Positions 6,605 through 12,991 of a DNA stretch of 24,219 nt are shown here, piece after piece. Positions within the stretch are counted from its first letter, which is position 1; each line of letters begins with the position of its first letter. Origin of the DNA: a virus; the IMG/VR virus record IMGVR_UViG_3300043464_000606, positions 1 to 24,219 of that record; one strand, written 5' to 3'. A program made the translations under genes and the position numbers. The notes under the pieces are model-generated. The model worked only from the letters and a program-made list of their open reading frames with translations. It searched no databases and was not told the DNA's origin.

Positions 6605-6889
6605 ATGGCAAAGGTTCTGAACGAGTTCGACTTCAGGTCGGGCCGGGCTGGAGGGCACGAGAAGTACCCGTGGGCAGAATGGTTCGATGGGCGGATCTGG
6701 AAGCTCAGCCCCGAGGGCTGGGACTCCAAGGAGGAGCCGGGTGACTTCGTCGGCTCGCCCGAAGACTTCCGGACCACCTGCTACTCGGCCGCCAAGCGGC
6801 GTGGGGTCAAGATCAAGACCTCCGTCAACACCGTCGAGAACTACCTCGTGATCCAGAAGGTGGCTGACTTGACCCCGGTCGAGTCCTGA
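6605..6889 (+). CDS. small conserved-looking hypothetical protein (94 aa)
   Basis: Start at ATG 6605, ten nt after AGAGGAG; upstream codons of the same frame lie in the promoter. The protein has an N-terminal strand and loop (VLNEFDFRSG), a YPWAEWFDGRIWKL block, then SPEDFRTTCYSAAKRRGVKIKTSV and a terminal strand NYLVIQKVA. This order (WxxWxDG, then an AAKRRG helix, then VKIKT) resembles small proteins I associate with actinobacterial phages and prophages, possibly nucleic-acid-binding, but I cannot name a family. It stands alone between a very strong promoter and a hairpin cluster, so it may be made at high level as its own transcript. Confidence 0.7.
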   Translation: MAKVLNEFDFRSGRAGGHEKYPWAEWFDGRIWKLSPEGWDSKEEPGDFVGSPEDFRTTCYSAAKRRGVKIKTSVNTVENYLVIQKVADLTPVES

Positions 6890-6891
6890 GA

Positions 6892-6940
6892 TCTGACCGG
6901 AGTGCAAACCCCTCCCTCTCCTTGCCGCACTCCGGTCAGA
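6892..6940 (+). terminator. perfect 14-bp hairpin with 21-nt pyrimidine-rich loop after the 94-aa gene
   Basis: TCTGACCGGAGTGC (6892-6905) and its exact reverse complement (6927-6940) flank a 21-nt loop that contains CCCCTCCCTCTCC. It starts 3 nt after the stop codon. There is no U-tract after it, so it is not a classic intrinsic terminator. It could stabilise the 3' end of the mRNA, help termination, or be a regulatory RNA hairpin. Confidence 0.5.
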
Positions 6941-6953
6941 CAGCATGAGGATG

Positions 6954-6991
6954 GACACTTTCTAGCCTGCCCCCACAGCTAGTTGAGTGTC
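6954..6991. other. second intergenic hairpin (interrupted stem)
   Basis: GACACT (6954-6959) pairs with AGTGTC (6986-6991) and CTAGC (6962-6966) pairs with GCTAG (6978-6982). A small internal bulge and an 11-nt C-rich loop complete the structure. It lies between the first hairpin and the intrinsic terminator, in a stretch with no convincing open frame. Confidence 0.4.
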
Positions 6992-7005
6992 TCCTCGGCC
7001 AGAGA

Positions 7006-7040
7006 AGGCCCACTCCGTTTCGGAGTGGGCCTCTTTGCGT
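7006..7040 (+). terminator. Rho-independent terminator
   Basis: AGGCCCACTCCG (7006-7017), loop TTT, and CGGAGTGGGCCT (7021-7032) form a perfect GC-rich 12-bp stem followed by CTCTTTGCGTCTT. This is the best intrinsic terminator in the window and should end the transcript of the 94-aa gene before the membrane-protein genes. Confidence 0.7.
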
Positions 7041-7075
7041 CTTGGGGTCAGCTACTATTGTGCAAGATCTTCTCG

Positions 7076-7444
7076 ATGATCAACTGCTACTGGAGCCACC
7101 CGTTGCTCTCATTGACATATTACCTGTCTGATACCAACGCAGCGGGCCTCTGGTGGTCAGCGGTAACTTCCTCACTTGCGGCAGTACTGTCTCTTGCGGG
7201 AGCATGTCACGGATTATCTCGTCACAGGTTTGCACGGACGGTTCTAGGCGTATCGGTGGCCGCAGCTGCCTTGAGCTATTGGGTCGACATCCTAGGTGAG
7301 TACGGATTGGGGGCAGAACTGCGGCGTGGAGCCAGCTACGTTCTCTGGCCGTCGTTGCTGTGGGTGGCATGGACTGGCATCTCCTACATGCGGGCAAGAG
7401 AGGCCATGGTTCAGCAGATTCTTGAAGGGGTGCGGGATGAATGA
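7076..7444 (+). CDS. three-helix membrane protein, holin-like candidate (122 aa)
   Basis: I start at ATG 7076; the longer open frame runs back through the terminator and is unlikely. A -10-like TACTAT (7053-7058) lies upstream, giving an almost leaderless message. Three hydrophobic helices are visible: residues about 22-46, 53-73 and 85-104, joined by short loops (SRHRFAR, GEYGLGAELRRG), with a charged tail of about 18 residues. Together with the next gene, also a membrane protein and overlapped by 8 bp, it resembles the tandem small membrane proteins in actinophage lysis modules. However, no endolysin lies in the window, so a holin role is only inferred. Confidence 0.6.
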   Translation: MINCYWSHPLLSLTYYLSDTNAAGLWWSAVTSSLAAVLSLAGACHGLSRHRFARTVLGVSVAAAALSYWVDILGEYGLGAELRRGASYVLWPSLLWVAWTGISYMRAREAMVQQILEGVRDE

Positions 7445-7745
7445 CTGGCCTCCACAGATCTGGGGCCTGTTCATTGCCGTTGTCGGGGCAGTTTCAGGAT
7501 GGGTCGGAAGAATTTCCAACAACCGAGCAGATGCGGCGGCAGTCTTGACGGACGGTGCGTTGAAGATGGTCCACGAGTTCCAAGAGGAACTCACCAATCT
7601 CCGTACTCGACAGACCCGACTAGAGATGGAACAACGTCTGGAACGAGAGTGGTGTGACCTCAGGATCAGCCAGCTGGTCACCGCACTGCACTTGGAAGGT
7701 ATTGAAGTACCTCCCCCACCTACTCGTCCGGACTACTCCTCGTGA
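7437..7745 (+). CDS. single-span membrane protein with coiled coil, holin-like candidate (102 aa)
   Basis: Start at ATG 7437, seven nt after AAGGGG; it overlaps the previous gene by 8 bp. One N-terminal hydrophobic helix (residues about 8-24, IWGLFIAVVGAVSGWVG) is followed by a charged coiled coil (about 42-82, EFQEELTNLRTRQTRLEM and onward) and a Pro-rich tail. One membrane helix plus coiled coil is the architecture of a class of small phage membrane proteins found beside holins in actinobacteriophages. Pairing with the three-helix protein before it supports a two-component membrane module for lysis or virion exit. Exact family not assigned. Confidence 0.6.
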   Translation: MNDWPPQIWGLFIAVVGAVSGWVGRISNNRADAAAVLTDGALKMVHEFQEELTNLRTRQTRLEMEQRLEREWCDLRISQLVTALHLEGIEVPPPPTRPDYSS

Positions 7746-7812
7746 GTAGTTAGCTGCCAATCTGTGGCATACTCTTGGCGACGAACTACTTCGACGTCAG
7801 GAGACTCCTCCA

Positions 7813-8172
7813 ATGAGCTACGCACCAGATGGCGGCTACGAGGCCACCTACGCACCCAGCATCCCCGGCAACAAGGGACCGCTCCGATTCGAGGAGGGCG
7901 TCGCCACCGACACCGACGTCCCGATGGAGTTCGGTCGTGGCGCCTACGGCGACACAGTTGGCTCGGTTGCTCTCGGCACGCTCGCAGGCATGACCAAGAC
8001 CCCGGTGGAGACCATGCGTGAGCGCGCCCACGTCGGGTCGGCCAGTTGGATCGAGGCCCCCATGCAGCTGCAGGAGTTCGTGCAGGGTGCCAGCATGGAT
8101 CACCCCACCTTCGAGCGGGTTGCCGGGAGCGAGTCCCGCATCTACCGCTGGAACCCGACCCGAGTCGGCTGA
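7813..8172 (+). CDS. hypothetical protein (119 aa)
   Basis: Start at ATG 7813, about ten nt after CAGGAGA. The protein begins with a Tyr/Gly/Pro-rich loop-like segment (YAPDGGYEATYAPSIPG). A mixed body follows (DTVGSVALGTLAGMTKTPVETMRERAHVGS) and a C-terminus with ESRIYRWNPTRVG. No domain recognised. It opens a run of short closely spaced genes. A -10-like CATACT preceded by TGG (7765-7773) lies in the gap before it, but no -35 is evident. Confidence 0.55.
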   Translation: MSYAPDGGYEATYAPSIPGNKGPLRFEEGVATDTDVPMEFGRGAYGDTVGSVALGTLAGMTKTPVETMRERAHVGSASWIEAPMQLQEFVQGASMDHPTFERVAGSESRIYRWNPTRVG

Positions 8173-8177
8173 GACCC

Positions 8178-8357
8178 ATGCCCGAGCACGACCGGCACTA
8201 CCCGGACACTGCGTACCATCCCGCCCGTCGGCCCACCCCGGGGTACGACCCGGCTCCCGCCAGCCCGAAGGGCTTCACTCCCTCTGAGCAGCAGCCCAAG
8301 CCCGAAGAGAGCTGGGAAGACCCCGACGCCGGGACCGGACAGATCTTCCGGAAGTAA
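8178..8357 (+). CDS. short Pro-rich hypothetical protein with MPEH N-terminus (59 aa)
   Basis: Begins 5 nt after the previous stop. The product is rich in Pro, Asp, Glu and Arg and probably has no stable fold. Its first residues, MPEHDRHYPDTAYHPARRP, closely match the N-terminus of the next gene (MPEHGRFYPDKAHDIRRRP), so the two probably arose by duplication or share a docking tag. The ribosome binding site is weak, which suggests coupling to the upstream gene. Function unknown. Confidence 0.5.
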   Translation: MPEHDRHYPDTAYHPARRPTPGYDPAPASPKGFTPSEQQPKPEESWEDPDAGTGQIFRK

Positions 8358-8369
8358 CTCAGATCTCTC

Positions 8370-8723
8370 ATGCCTGAGCACGGCCGCTTCTACCCAGACA
8401 AGGCTCACGACATCCGGCGGAGGCCGCCAGAGCCTCGCAGCGGGGACGGCTCGACTCTGAGTTGGACGCAGGACGATGAGATCGACGGGCCGAACGTCAC
8501 GCACACGAGCTACATGTCGAACTTGTCGGGGTACGACATCACCCGTTCGGTGCCCCGAAGCATGTACACCGTTGGTGCGGCAGCCGAGTACTCAGCAAGC
8601 ACTCCTGATGGGGTGACCGGAGGATTCGATTCTTTCGAGTCTGCCGAAGCCCACGTCGCCTCCCATGCCGGGTACGTCAAGGACCGGGGCGCCGACCGCT
8701 ATCGAAGACTGGACCTGAACTGA
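8370..8723 (+). CDS. hypothetical protein sharing an MPEH N-terminus (117 aa)
   Basis: The N-terminal 19 residues repeat the motif of the preceding gene (MPEHxRxYPDxAxxxRRP). The rest is different: a Ser/Thr/Tyr-rich region (THTSYMSNLSGYDITRSV, YTVGAAAEYSAS) and a charged end with FESAEAHVASHAGYVKDRGADRYRRL. No known domain. The stop overlaps the next start as TGATG. Probably a phage accessory or minor structural protein. Confidence 0.55.
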   Translation: MPEHGRFYPDKAHDIRRRPPEPRSGDGSTLSWTQDDEIDGPNVTHTSYMSNLSGYDITRSVPRSMYTVGAAAEYSASTPDGVTGGFDSFESAEAHVASHAGYVKDRGADRYRRLDLN

Positions 8724-9004
8724 TGGCTTACACCCCGTTCAACACCCAGCTCGGGAAGTCCGACCAGCCGGGGCGCCCGGTATCGGTCAAGGGCTTGGTT
8801 GTCCTGCGTCAGCCCAACACCCCTGAGGGGTTCGAGTGGTCATCTCCCTCGATGAAGCCTCAGGCGCTGGAGCGGGCCAAGAGCCAGTACCTCTCCAAGC
8901 ACGAGATGCCGCCAGCCCTGCGCCCGCAGAGCGTGGGGGCAGTGAACCAGATTCGCCGCCGGAACATCTCCGCCGGTTGGCGCAACCCCCGAGGTATCGC
9001 CTGA
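8723..9004 (+). CDS. hypothetical basic protein (93 aa)
   Basis: ATG 8723 overlaps the previous stop (TGATG) and its own stop overlaps the next ATG in the same way, so three genes are coupled. The protein is basic and Pro-rich, with one strand-like segment (SVKGLVVLRQP), a helix (QALERAKSQYLSKHEMP) and an Arg-rich C-terminus (QIRRRNISAGWRNPRG) that could contact nucleic acid. No family recognised. Confidence 0.55.
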   Translation: MAYTPFNTQLGKSDQPGRPVSVKGLVVLRQPNTPEGFEWSSPSMKPQALERAKSQYLSKHEMPPALRPQSVGAVNQIRRRNISAGWRNPRGIA

Positions 9005-9543
9005 TGTCTGCTACCCAGAAGTTGTCCTCCGACCAGTTCGCCGCTCTTGCTCAGCGGGTGAACCGGCAGCAGGCAGATGGTGAGGACATCGGCTTCAGCG
9101 TCTACAGCAGCGGCCCCAAGGTCGGTCAGGATGTCACCAACGCCTACATGGTGGGTGGGTACGGTGCCCCTGAAGGCGAAGTTTCGCTCCCTGCCGTTGG
9201 TGAGGCCATCAAGGGCTACCACGACGCCAACGTCTCCACCTTCAGTAGACCCGACGCCACCCTTGGTGGATGGGGGCCGGAAGGGGAAGGGCGTGTACTC
9301 CTTGACTCCTCAGAGTCGTTCCCCCCGACTAGCGCAGGCTATCGTGCGGCCCTGAAAGCTGCCGGGAATCGGACGGATTCAAAGGGTCAACCTCGCCCAG
9401 AACGGGCTATCGGTCACATCAGCCCTGAAGGGGAGTACACCGAAACCCGTCTTCGTAGTGGCCCCCCGACCGGGACTACTCGTCGTAGTGGCCCCCTGAC
9501 CGGGACTACTCGTCGTAGTGGAAGCTCTCGGCCACTGGATTGA
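9004..9543 (+). CDS. hypothetical protein with repeat-extended C-terminus (179 aa)
   Basis: Starts at ATG 9004 overlapping the previous stop. The body is mixed alpha/beta (SSDQFAALAQRVNRQQ, DIGFSVYSSGPKVGQDV, AVGEAIKGYHDANVSTFS), including a GRVLLDSSESFPPTSAGY stretch that looks like a folded domain. I do not recognise it. The last 30 or so residues come from a 30-bp tandem repeat, giving two RSGPxTGTTR units and a third start. This tail overlaps the end of a minus-strand gene (9506-9688) by 38 bp, so it may be a recent extension caused by the duplication. Confidence 0.55.
   Translation: MSATQKLSSDQFAALAQRVNRQQADGEDIGFSVYSSGPKVGQDVTNAYMVGGYGAPEGEVSLPAVGEAIKGYHDANVSTFSRPDATLGGWGPEGEGRVLLDSSESFPPTSAGYRAALKAAGNRTDSKGQPRPERAIGHISPEGEYTETRLRSGPPTGTTRRSGPLTGTTRRSGSSRPLD
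9454..9521. repeat. 30-bp tandem direct repeat, 2.3 copies
   Basis: Unit 1 (9454-9483) and unit 2 (9484-9513) start CGTAGTGGCCCCC and end GACTACTCGT. They differ by a single base, and a partial third copy CGTAGTGG follows at 9514-9521. The unit length equals ten codons, so the plus-strand frame is kept. On the minus strand the right-hand part encodes the last codons and TAG stop of the 60-aa gene, so copies of that gene end lie beyond its stop. Confidence 0.85.
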
Positions 9544-9688
9544 TGTCCCAGTGAGCGGCGCAGGCGACCAGCCCGTAGTAGTTGATACCGATGGCTCGTT
9601 CGGTGCAGCAATCACATCGTCTGAACATGTTGCGGCTGCCCGCCACCTGTCCTCGCATCTTGGTGACGTTGTCGTACTTCGTTGTCAT
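9506..9688 (-). CDS. small cysteine/histidine protein on the opposite strand (60 aa)
   Basis: The only minus-strand gene inside the rightward block. Support is a strong ribosome binding site (GGAGG at 9698-9694, five nt from ATG 9688) and a protein-like sequence. A CDCC cluster (Cys25, Cys27, Cys28) and CAAH (Cys43, His46) could form one zinc site of zinc-finger type. The rest is ordinary (AIGINYYGLVAC, HWDINPVAESF). No known family recognised. A 67-bp gap to the divergent gene at 9756 may hold its promoter, but I find only poor matches there. Lone opposite-strand genes of this kind in late regions are often morons, expressed independently of the lytic programme. Confidence 0.65.
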   Translation of the reverse strand: MTTKYDNVTKMRGQVAGSRNMFRRCDCCTERAIGINYYGLVACAAHWDINPVAESFHYDE

Positions 9689-9755
9689 TCACACCTCCAT
9701 TGGCAGGGTTCCCAGCCTAGCCTGACACGCTGATAACAGCAAGGACACTTTCCCC

Positions 9756-11111
9756 ATGGCCGCTCGCCCCCGACCTAACAGCCGCAGTAGGGACATCCCG
9801 TACAGCGAGCATGTGGACGTGCCGGTACAGGGACCCGAGGCGGACAACGTCTTCCGGCCCGGAAGCCCCCGCAGCAAGGGAGCACTGCCCACCGACAGGT
9901 CCCGCTTCGCTCGGCCCCCCAAGGACTTGACTCCGGAGGAGAGCGCCTCGATCAGGGGGGCCTCGGTAGCCCGGGACCACTGGGAAGCTACGCCTGAGGG
10001 GGAGGCCCGGACCCGGGACGTGTCGCAGCTACTCAGTACCCAGATGAAGCCTGCTCAGATCTACGCCGTCAACGGCTGGGATCAGCAGACCGGCGTGGGT
10101 CCTCGTCACTACGACCGGCAACTGCCGGGAATGTCGGACCCTGCCGCCGCACCCCGACCGGTTCGCTGGGAGGAGCACTCCCCAGAGACCCGCAGGCACA
10201 TCGAGCGGGCCTTGGCGGCACATGGGACCAGCATCGACCAGATGGCCGATGATCTGGGCGCTCAGATCGACCAAGCCAACGTCCGAGCCGCTGAGGCCGG
10301 GCACTCGGGGAACCCCTACGCCATGGACTTCTACTCGACGGGTGAGCCACGTGCGGTGCTCGACCAGTCGGCTCGGGATCTCGGCATCCCGCAGCCCACA
10401 CACGCTCTGATGAACGCATTCACGTCCCCGCAGACGAAGTTCTCTCAGGACACCAACTCAGGGCGGAGGTACCCCAACGATGAGGCCGCCCGACATGTTG
10501 TGGAGCATGTTCAGGGCGGGGGCACGGCCACCAGTCTCACGAACGAGCGCACCGATGGCTCAGGTAAGCGCCATCAGGGGTTCGTAGGCAACATGCGAAC
10601 TGCTGCGACGGCGATGGAGATGCACCTGCAGGGGATTCCTCCGCAGGACTGGGCAGGACCATCAGGCGACCCCATGGTTGGTCCCAAGACCGGGTCCTAC
10701 GCCAACTCGTGGTCGGACTCACACCCTCAGTTCACCGTGGCCGATGTCCATACCGGGGGTGGGGGAGCGCTGCCACACCTCAGCTCTGAGAAGCCACTCC
10801 TTCGGGGGGAGTCAGGCGAGGTGCTGCTGTCCCAGAGCGGGGCCGAGAGGCGAGATAAGTCCGAGCGTGAGAAGGCGATCGAGACCATCCCGTACGCCCA
10901 CGCAGCGATCGATTACGCCATGCGGCAGGCCATGCAGAAGAGAGGACTCGGCAGCATACGGGACTCTCAGGCCACCCAGTGGGGAGAGGAGCAGCTGCAG
11001 CGAGGCGAGGCTGGGCTGCGTAGTGCTCCCAGCAGCAGCACGGCCTATCCGACCCGTCCGAGTGGCCGGAGGCAGATCGAGGGCCAGATCGAAGCCTTCC
11101 CGGGTGTGTAG
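9756..11111 (+). CDS. conserved-looking phage protein of unknown function, possible DNA-glycosylase-like fold (451 aa)
   Basis: The first 130 residues are Arg/Pro-rich and probably flexible; the rest looks like a folded alpha-helical domain. Visible blocks in order are HALMNAFTSPQTKFSQDTNS (217-236), FVGNMRTAATAMEMHLQG (276-293), GPKTGSYANSW (309-319), FTVADVHTGGG (326-336) and SQATQWGEEQ (404-413). The order SP-x-T-K, then K-x-x-S/F, then VxDxH, then QAxxWxE recalls phage proteins distantly related to helix-hairpin-helix DNA glycosylases. In those the Asp of the VxDxH block would be catalytic. I infer this from pattern only. It stands between the small unknown genes and the portal module. 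The ribosome binding site is weak (AAGGAC about 12 nt upstream). Confidence 0.6.
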   Translation: MAARPRPNSRSRDIPYSEHVDVPVQGPEADNVFRPGSPRSKGALPTDRSRFARPPKDLTPEESASIRGASVARDHWEATPEGEARTRDVSQLLSTQMKPAQIYAVNGWDQQTGVGPRHYDRQLPGMSDPAAAPRPVRWEEHSPETRRHIERALAAHGTSIDQMADDLGAQIDQANVRAAEAGHSGNPYAMDFYSTGEPRAVLDQSARDLGIPQPTHALMNAFTSPQTKFSQDTNSGRRYPNDEAARHVVEHVQGGGTATSLTNERTDGSGKRHQGFVGNMRTAATAMEMHLQGIPPQDWAGPSGDPMVGPKTGSYANSWSDSHPQFTVADVHTGGGGALPHLSSEKPLLRGESGEVLLSQSGAERRDKSEREKAIETIPYAHAAIDYAMRQAMQKRGLGSIRDSQATQWGEEQLQRGEAGLRSAPSSSTAYPTRPSGRRQIEGQIEAFPGV

Positions 11112-11128
11112 TCTGCGGGTCGTGTAAC

Positions 11129-11248
11129 GTGGGTCTCGGCTACTTCTACGACAGCCCTGAGCGGTTGAAGAGCGCCATCACGTATTTGTCCGGAGACTCG
11201 GTGTCGGCACCGCACGTCGTAGCAGTGGAAGGGGGTGAAGGTGAATGA
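11129..11248 (+). CDS. tiny ORF translationally coupled to the portal start (39 aa)
   Basis: GTG at 11129 opens a 39-codon frame (VGLGYFYDSPERLKSAITYL at the N-terminus, GEGE at the end). Its TGA overlaps the ATG at 11245 as ATGA, with GGAAGGGGGTGAAGG just before. The overlap suggests that ribosomes finishing this ORF start the portal reading frame. The frame is also open upstream of the GTG with two cysteines (CGSC), but there is no start there. No family recognised. It could be a leader peptide for portal translation or simply a small gene; the start has no good ribosome binding site. Confidence 0.4.
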   Translation: MGLGYFYDSPERLKSAITYLSGDSVSAPHVVAVEGGEGE

Positions 11249-11400
11249 CTGCATTCTTCTCACCGTCCTACCGAGCTGCAGCTTCGGACCTGACGGTTTC
11301 AGTCTCGCCTCTGGGCCTAGTTGAACTTGCTGACGAGGAGTTCGAGGTGCATGGCCCTCGACTCAACCGTTACGCGAGCAACTGGGCCTGGAGACCCTAA
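11245..11400 (+). CDS. N-terminal portal segment in a different frame (51 codons), separated by an apparent frameshift
   Basis: ATG 11245 has a strong upstream purine tract and an ATGA overlap, the best start signal in this region. It encodes ELADEEFEVHGPRLNRYASNWAW, ending WRP and stop. The portal frame resumes as ETLRYLGHHWAYRREMG immediately if the reading slips back one base after the Trp codon at about 11388-11390. The joined sequence (NWAW then ETLRYLGHHWAYRR) is what one expects at the N-terminus of an SPP1 gp6-like portal. So this is most likely the true start of the portal gene, cut off by a missing base (real mutation or assembly error) or joined by an unrecognised -1 shift. No canonical slippery heptamer is present. 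Confidence 0.6.
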   Translation: MTAFFSPSYRAAASDLTVSVSPLGLVELADEEFEVHGPRLNRYASNWAWRP

Positions 11401-11435
11401 GGTACCTTGGACACCACTGGGCCTACCGCCGTGAA

Positions 11436-12917
11436 ATGGGTGACGCACAGCTGACGTTCAACTACGTCAGAGCACTTGCTGACTACAAGATCAACTTCAC
11501 CTTTGGTACCCCTATTCACTTCGGGTCTCCAGAGGCAACTGAAGTCATCACTCCCTTCCTTCTGAAGAAGGTATGGGACGATGACAACGATCGCAGGTCG
11601 TTGATCTGGGAAATCGGTCAGTTGGGCACGGTATCTGGCGATGTGTTCGTCAAGGTCGCCTACGAGCCTCCCTACGAAGACCCGCTGGGTAACCCCGTTG
11701 CAGGCAAGATTCGCATCCTGCCTCTCAATCCGGCGCACTGCTTCCCGGAATTTCATCCTCATGATCGGGCAAGGTTCACCCGTTTCAAGTTGAAGTACAA
11801 GTTCTGGGGCACGGGGGCTGACGGCACCCGCCAGATTCATACTTACACCGAGATCATCACTGACGAGATGGTTGAGGAGTACATCAACGACGACCTGATC
11901 GATTCCCGGCCCAATCCTCTCGGCATGATTCCGATCGTCCATGCGACGAACATCGCCGTGGCATCAAGCCCGTGGGGGCTGTCTGATATTCAGGACATCG
12001 TCGGCCTGAACCGTGAGTTCAACGAGAAGGCCACTGAGGTCTCCGACATCATCAACTACCACGCTGCTCCGGTGACAGTGGTGACGGGCGCCAAGGCGTC
12101 GAACTTGGAGAAGGGGCCGAAGAAGGTCTGGGCCATCGGGAGTAAGGATGCCCGGGTCCAGAACCTGACCATGGATACGAACTTGGCAGGCCCCATGGGC
12201 TACATGGAGCTGCTCAAGACGGCCATGCACGAGATCACTGGGGTGCCCATGAGCGCTCTGGGGCAGGTTCAGCCGATCTCGAACACGTCGGGAACTGCTC
12301 TCCACATGACCTACTTCTCGCTGATGCAGCAGCACACGATGAAGAAGGTGCAGTACGCCAAGCTCTTCAAGAACATCAATGAGCTGGTGATCCGCACTGC
12401 GGTGGCCTACGAGCCGGAACTCCTTGAGTACCGCCCTGAAATCGCAGGGGTATACCCGAAGCCCGGGCAGTACGTGCTGCTCGACCCCCGGGACCCTGCC
12501 ACCTACAAGAGCACCATCGAATGGGATTCCCCGCTACCGATGGACTCGCTCATCAAGCTGAACGAGGTGCAGGGCCTGATGACAATGGGCTTGGAATCCA
12601 AGAGGGGTGCCCTGAAGTCGATGGGGAGCAGCTTCCCAGACCAGAAGCTGCAGGAGATCTTCGAGGAACTGCTCGAAGACATGAAGCAGCAGGGCGGCTT
12701 GGGTCTCACTCAGGCGCAGATCAACCAGTTCATCCTTGCTGCCACCGGCTTCACCGCCGACGGCCAGCCGGTGGTGGTGCCCGGGACCGAACAAACAGAC
12801 GCCGAAGGCAACCCTGTAGGCATGGCGCCAGCTGTCAACCCTGACATGGCAAATGCTGTGATGGAGAAAGCCTTTGGTGTGATGCCCCCAGCAAGAGATG
12901 ATCTGACTGAGGATTGA
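11436..12917 (+). CDS. portal protein, SPP1 gp6-like (main frame; true start probably upstream)
   Basis: The portal forms the dodecameric ring at one head vertex through which the terminase pumps DNA. The sequence shows the family's opening LTFNYVRALADYKINFTFGTP, the GDVFVKVAYEPP and ILPLNPAHCFPEF strands, a central SPWGLSDIQDIVGLNREFNEKATEVSDII stem region and the ALHMTYFSLMQQHTMKKVQY helix. A Pro/Ala/Glu-rich C-terminal tail follows. The 493 aa from ATG 11436 lack the usual first 60 or so residues, and this ATG has no ribosome binding site. Upstream codons in the same frame (YLGHHWAYRRE, from 11403) still look like portal, while the start signals lie in another frame at 11245. The gene is followed by the scaffold and capsid genes, the normal head order. 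Confidence 0.9.
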   Translation: MGDAQLTFNYVRALADYKINFTFGTPIHFGSPEATEVITPFLLKKVWDDDNDRRSLIWEIGQLGTVSGDVFVKVAYEPPYEDPLGNPVAGKIRILPLNPAHCFPEFHPHDRARFTRFKLKYKFWGTGADGTRQIHTYTEIITDEMVEEYINDDLIDSRPNPLGMIPIVHATNIAVASSPWGLSDIQDIVGLNREFNEKATEVSDIINYHAAPVTVVTGAKASNLEKGPKKVWAIGSKDARVQNLTMDTNLAGPMGYMELLKTAMHEITGVPMSALGQVQPISNTSGTALHMTYFSLMQQHTMKKVQYAKLFKNINELVIRTAVAYEPELLEYRPEIAGVYPKPGQYVLLDPRDPATYKSTIEWDSPLPMDSLIKLNEVQGLMTMGLESKRGALKSMGSSFPDQKLQEIFEELLEDMKQQGGLGLTQAQINQFILAATGFTADGQPVVVPGTEQTDAEGNPVGMAPAVNPDMANAVMEKAFGVMPPARDDLTED

Positions 12918-12919
12918 CG

Positions 12920-12948
12920 CTGAAACCTTGTGCAAACGTGTGTAGTGT
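12920..12948 (+). promoter_or_regulatory. possible promoter upstream of the scaffold gene
   Basis: CTGAAA (12920-12925), 17-nt spacer, TAGTGT (12943-12948). Both boxes are partial matches. A TTGTGCAAAC motif lies in the spacer (12928-12937), close to TTGTGTAAAC in the first divergent promoter region. The 74-nt gap before the scaffold gene also carries ACGAGGT, its ribosome binding site. Confidence 0.3.
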
Positions 12949-12991
12949 TACCTCTACGTAGCACTTCCCCACTAAACGAGGTATCCCACAC

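Noticed and set aside
12950-12991. TACGTA and AGTG/CACT short inverted repeats before the scaffold gene
   Set aside because: Arms are too short to separate from chance.
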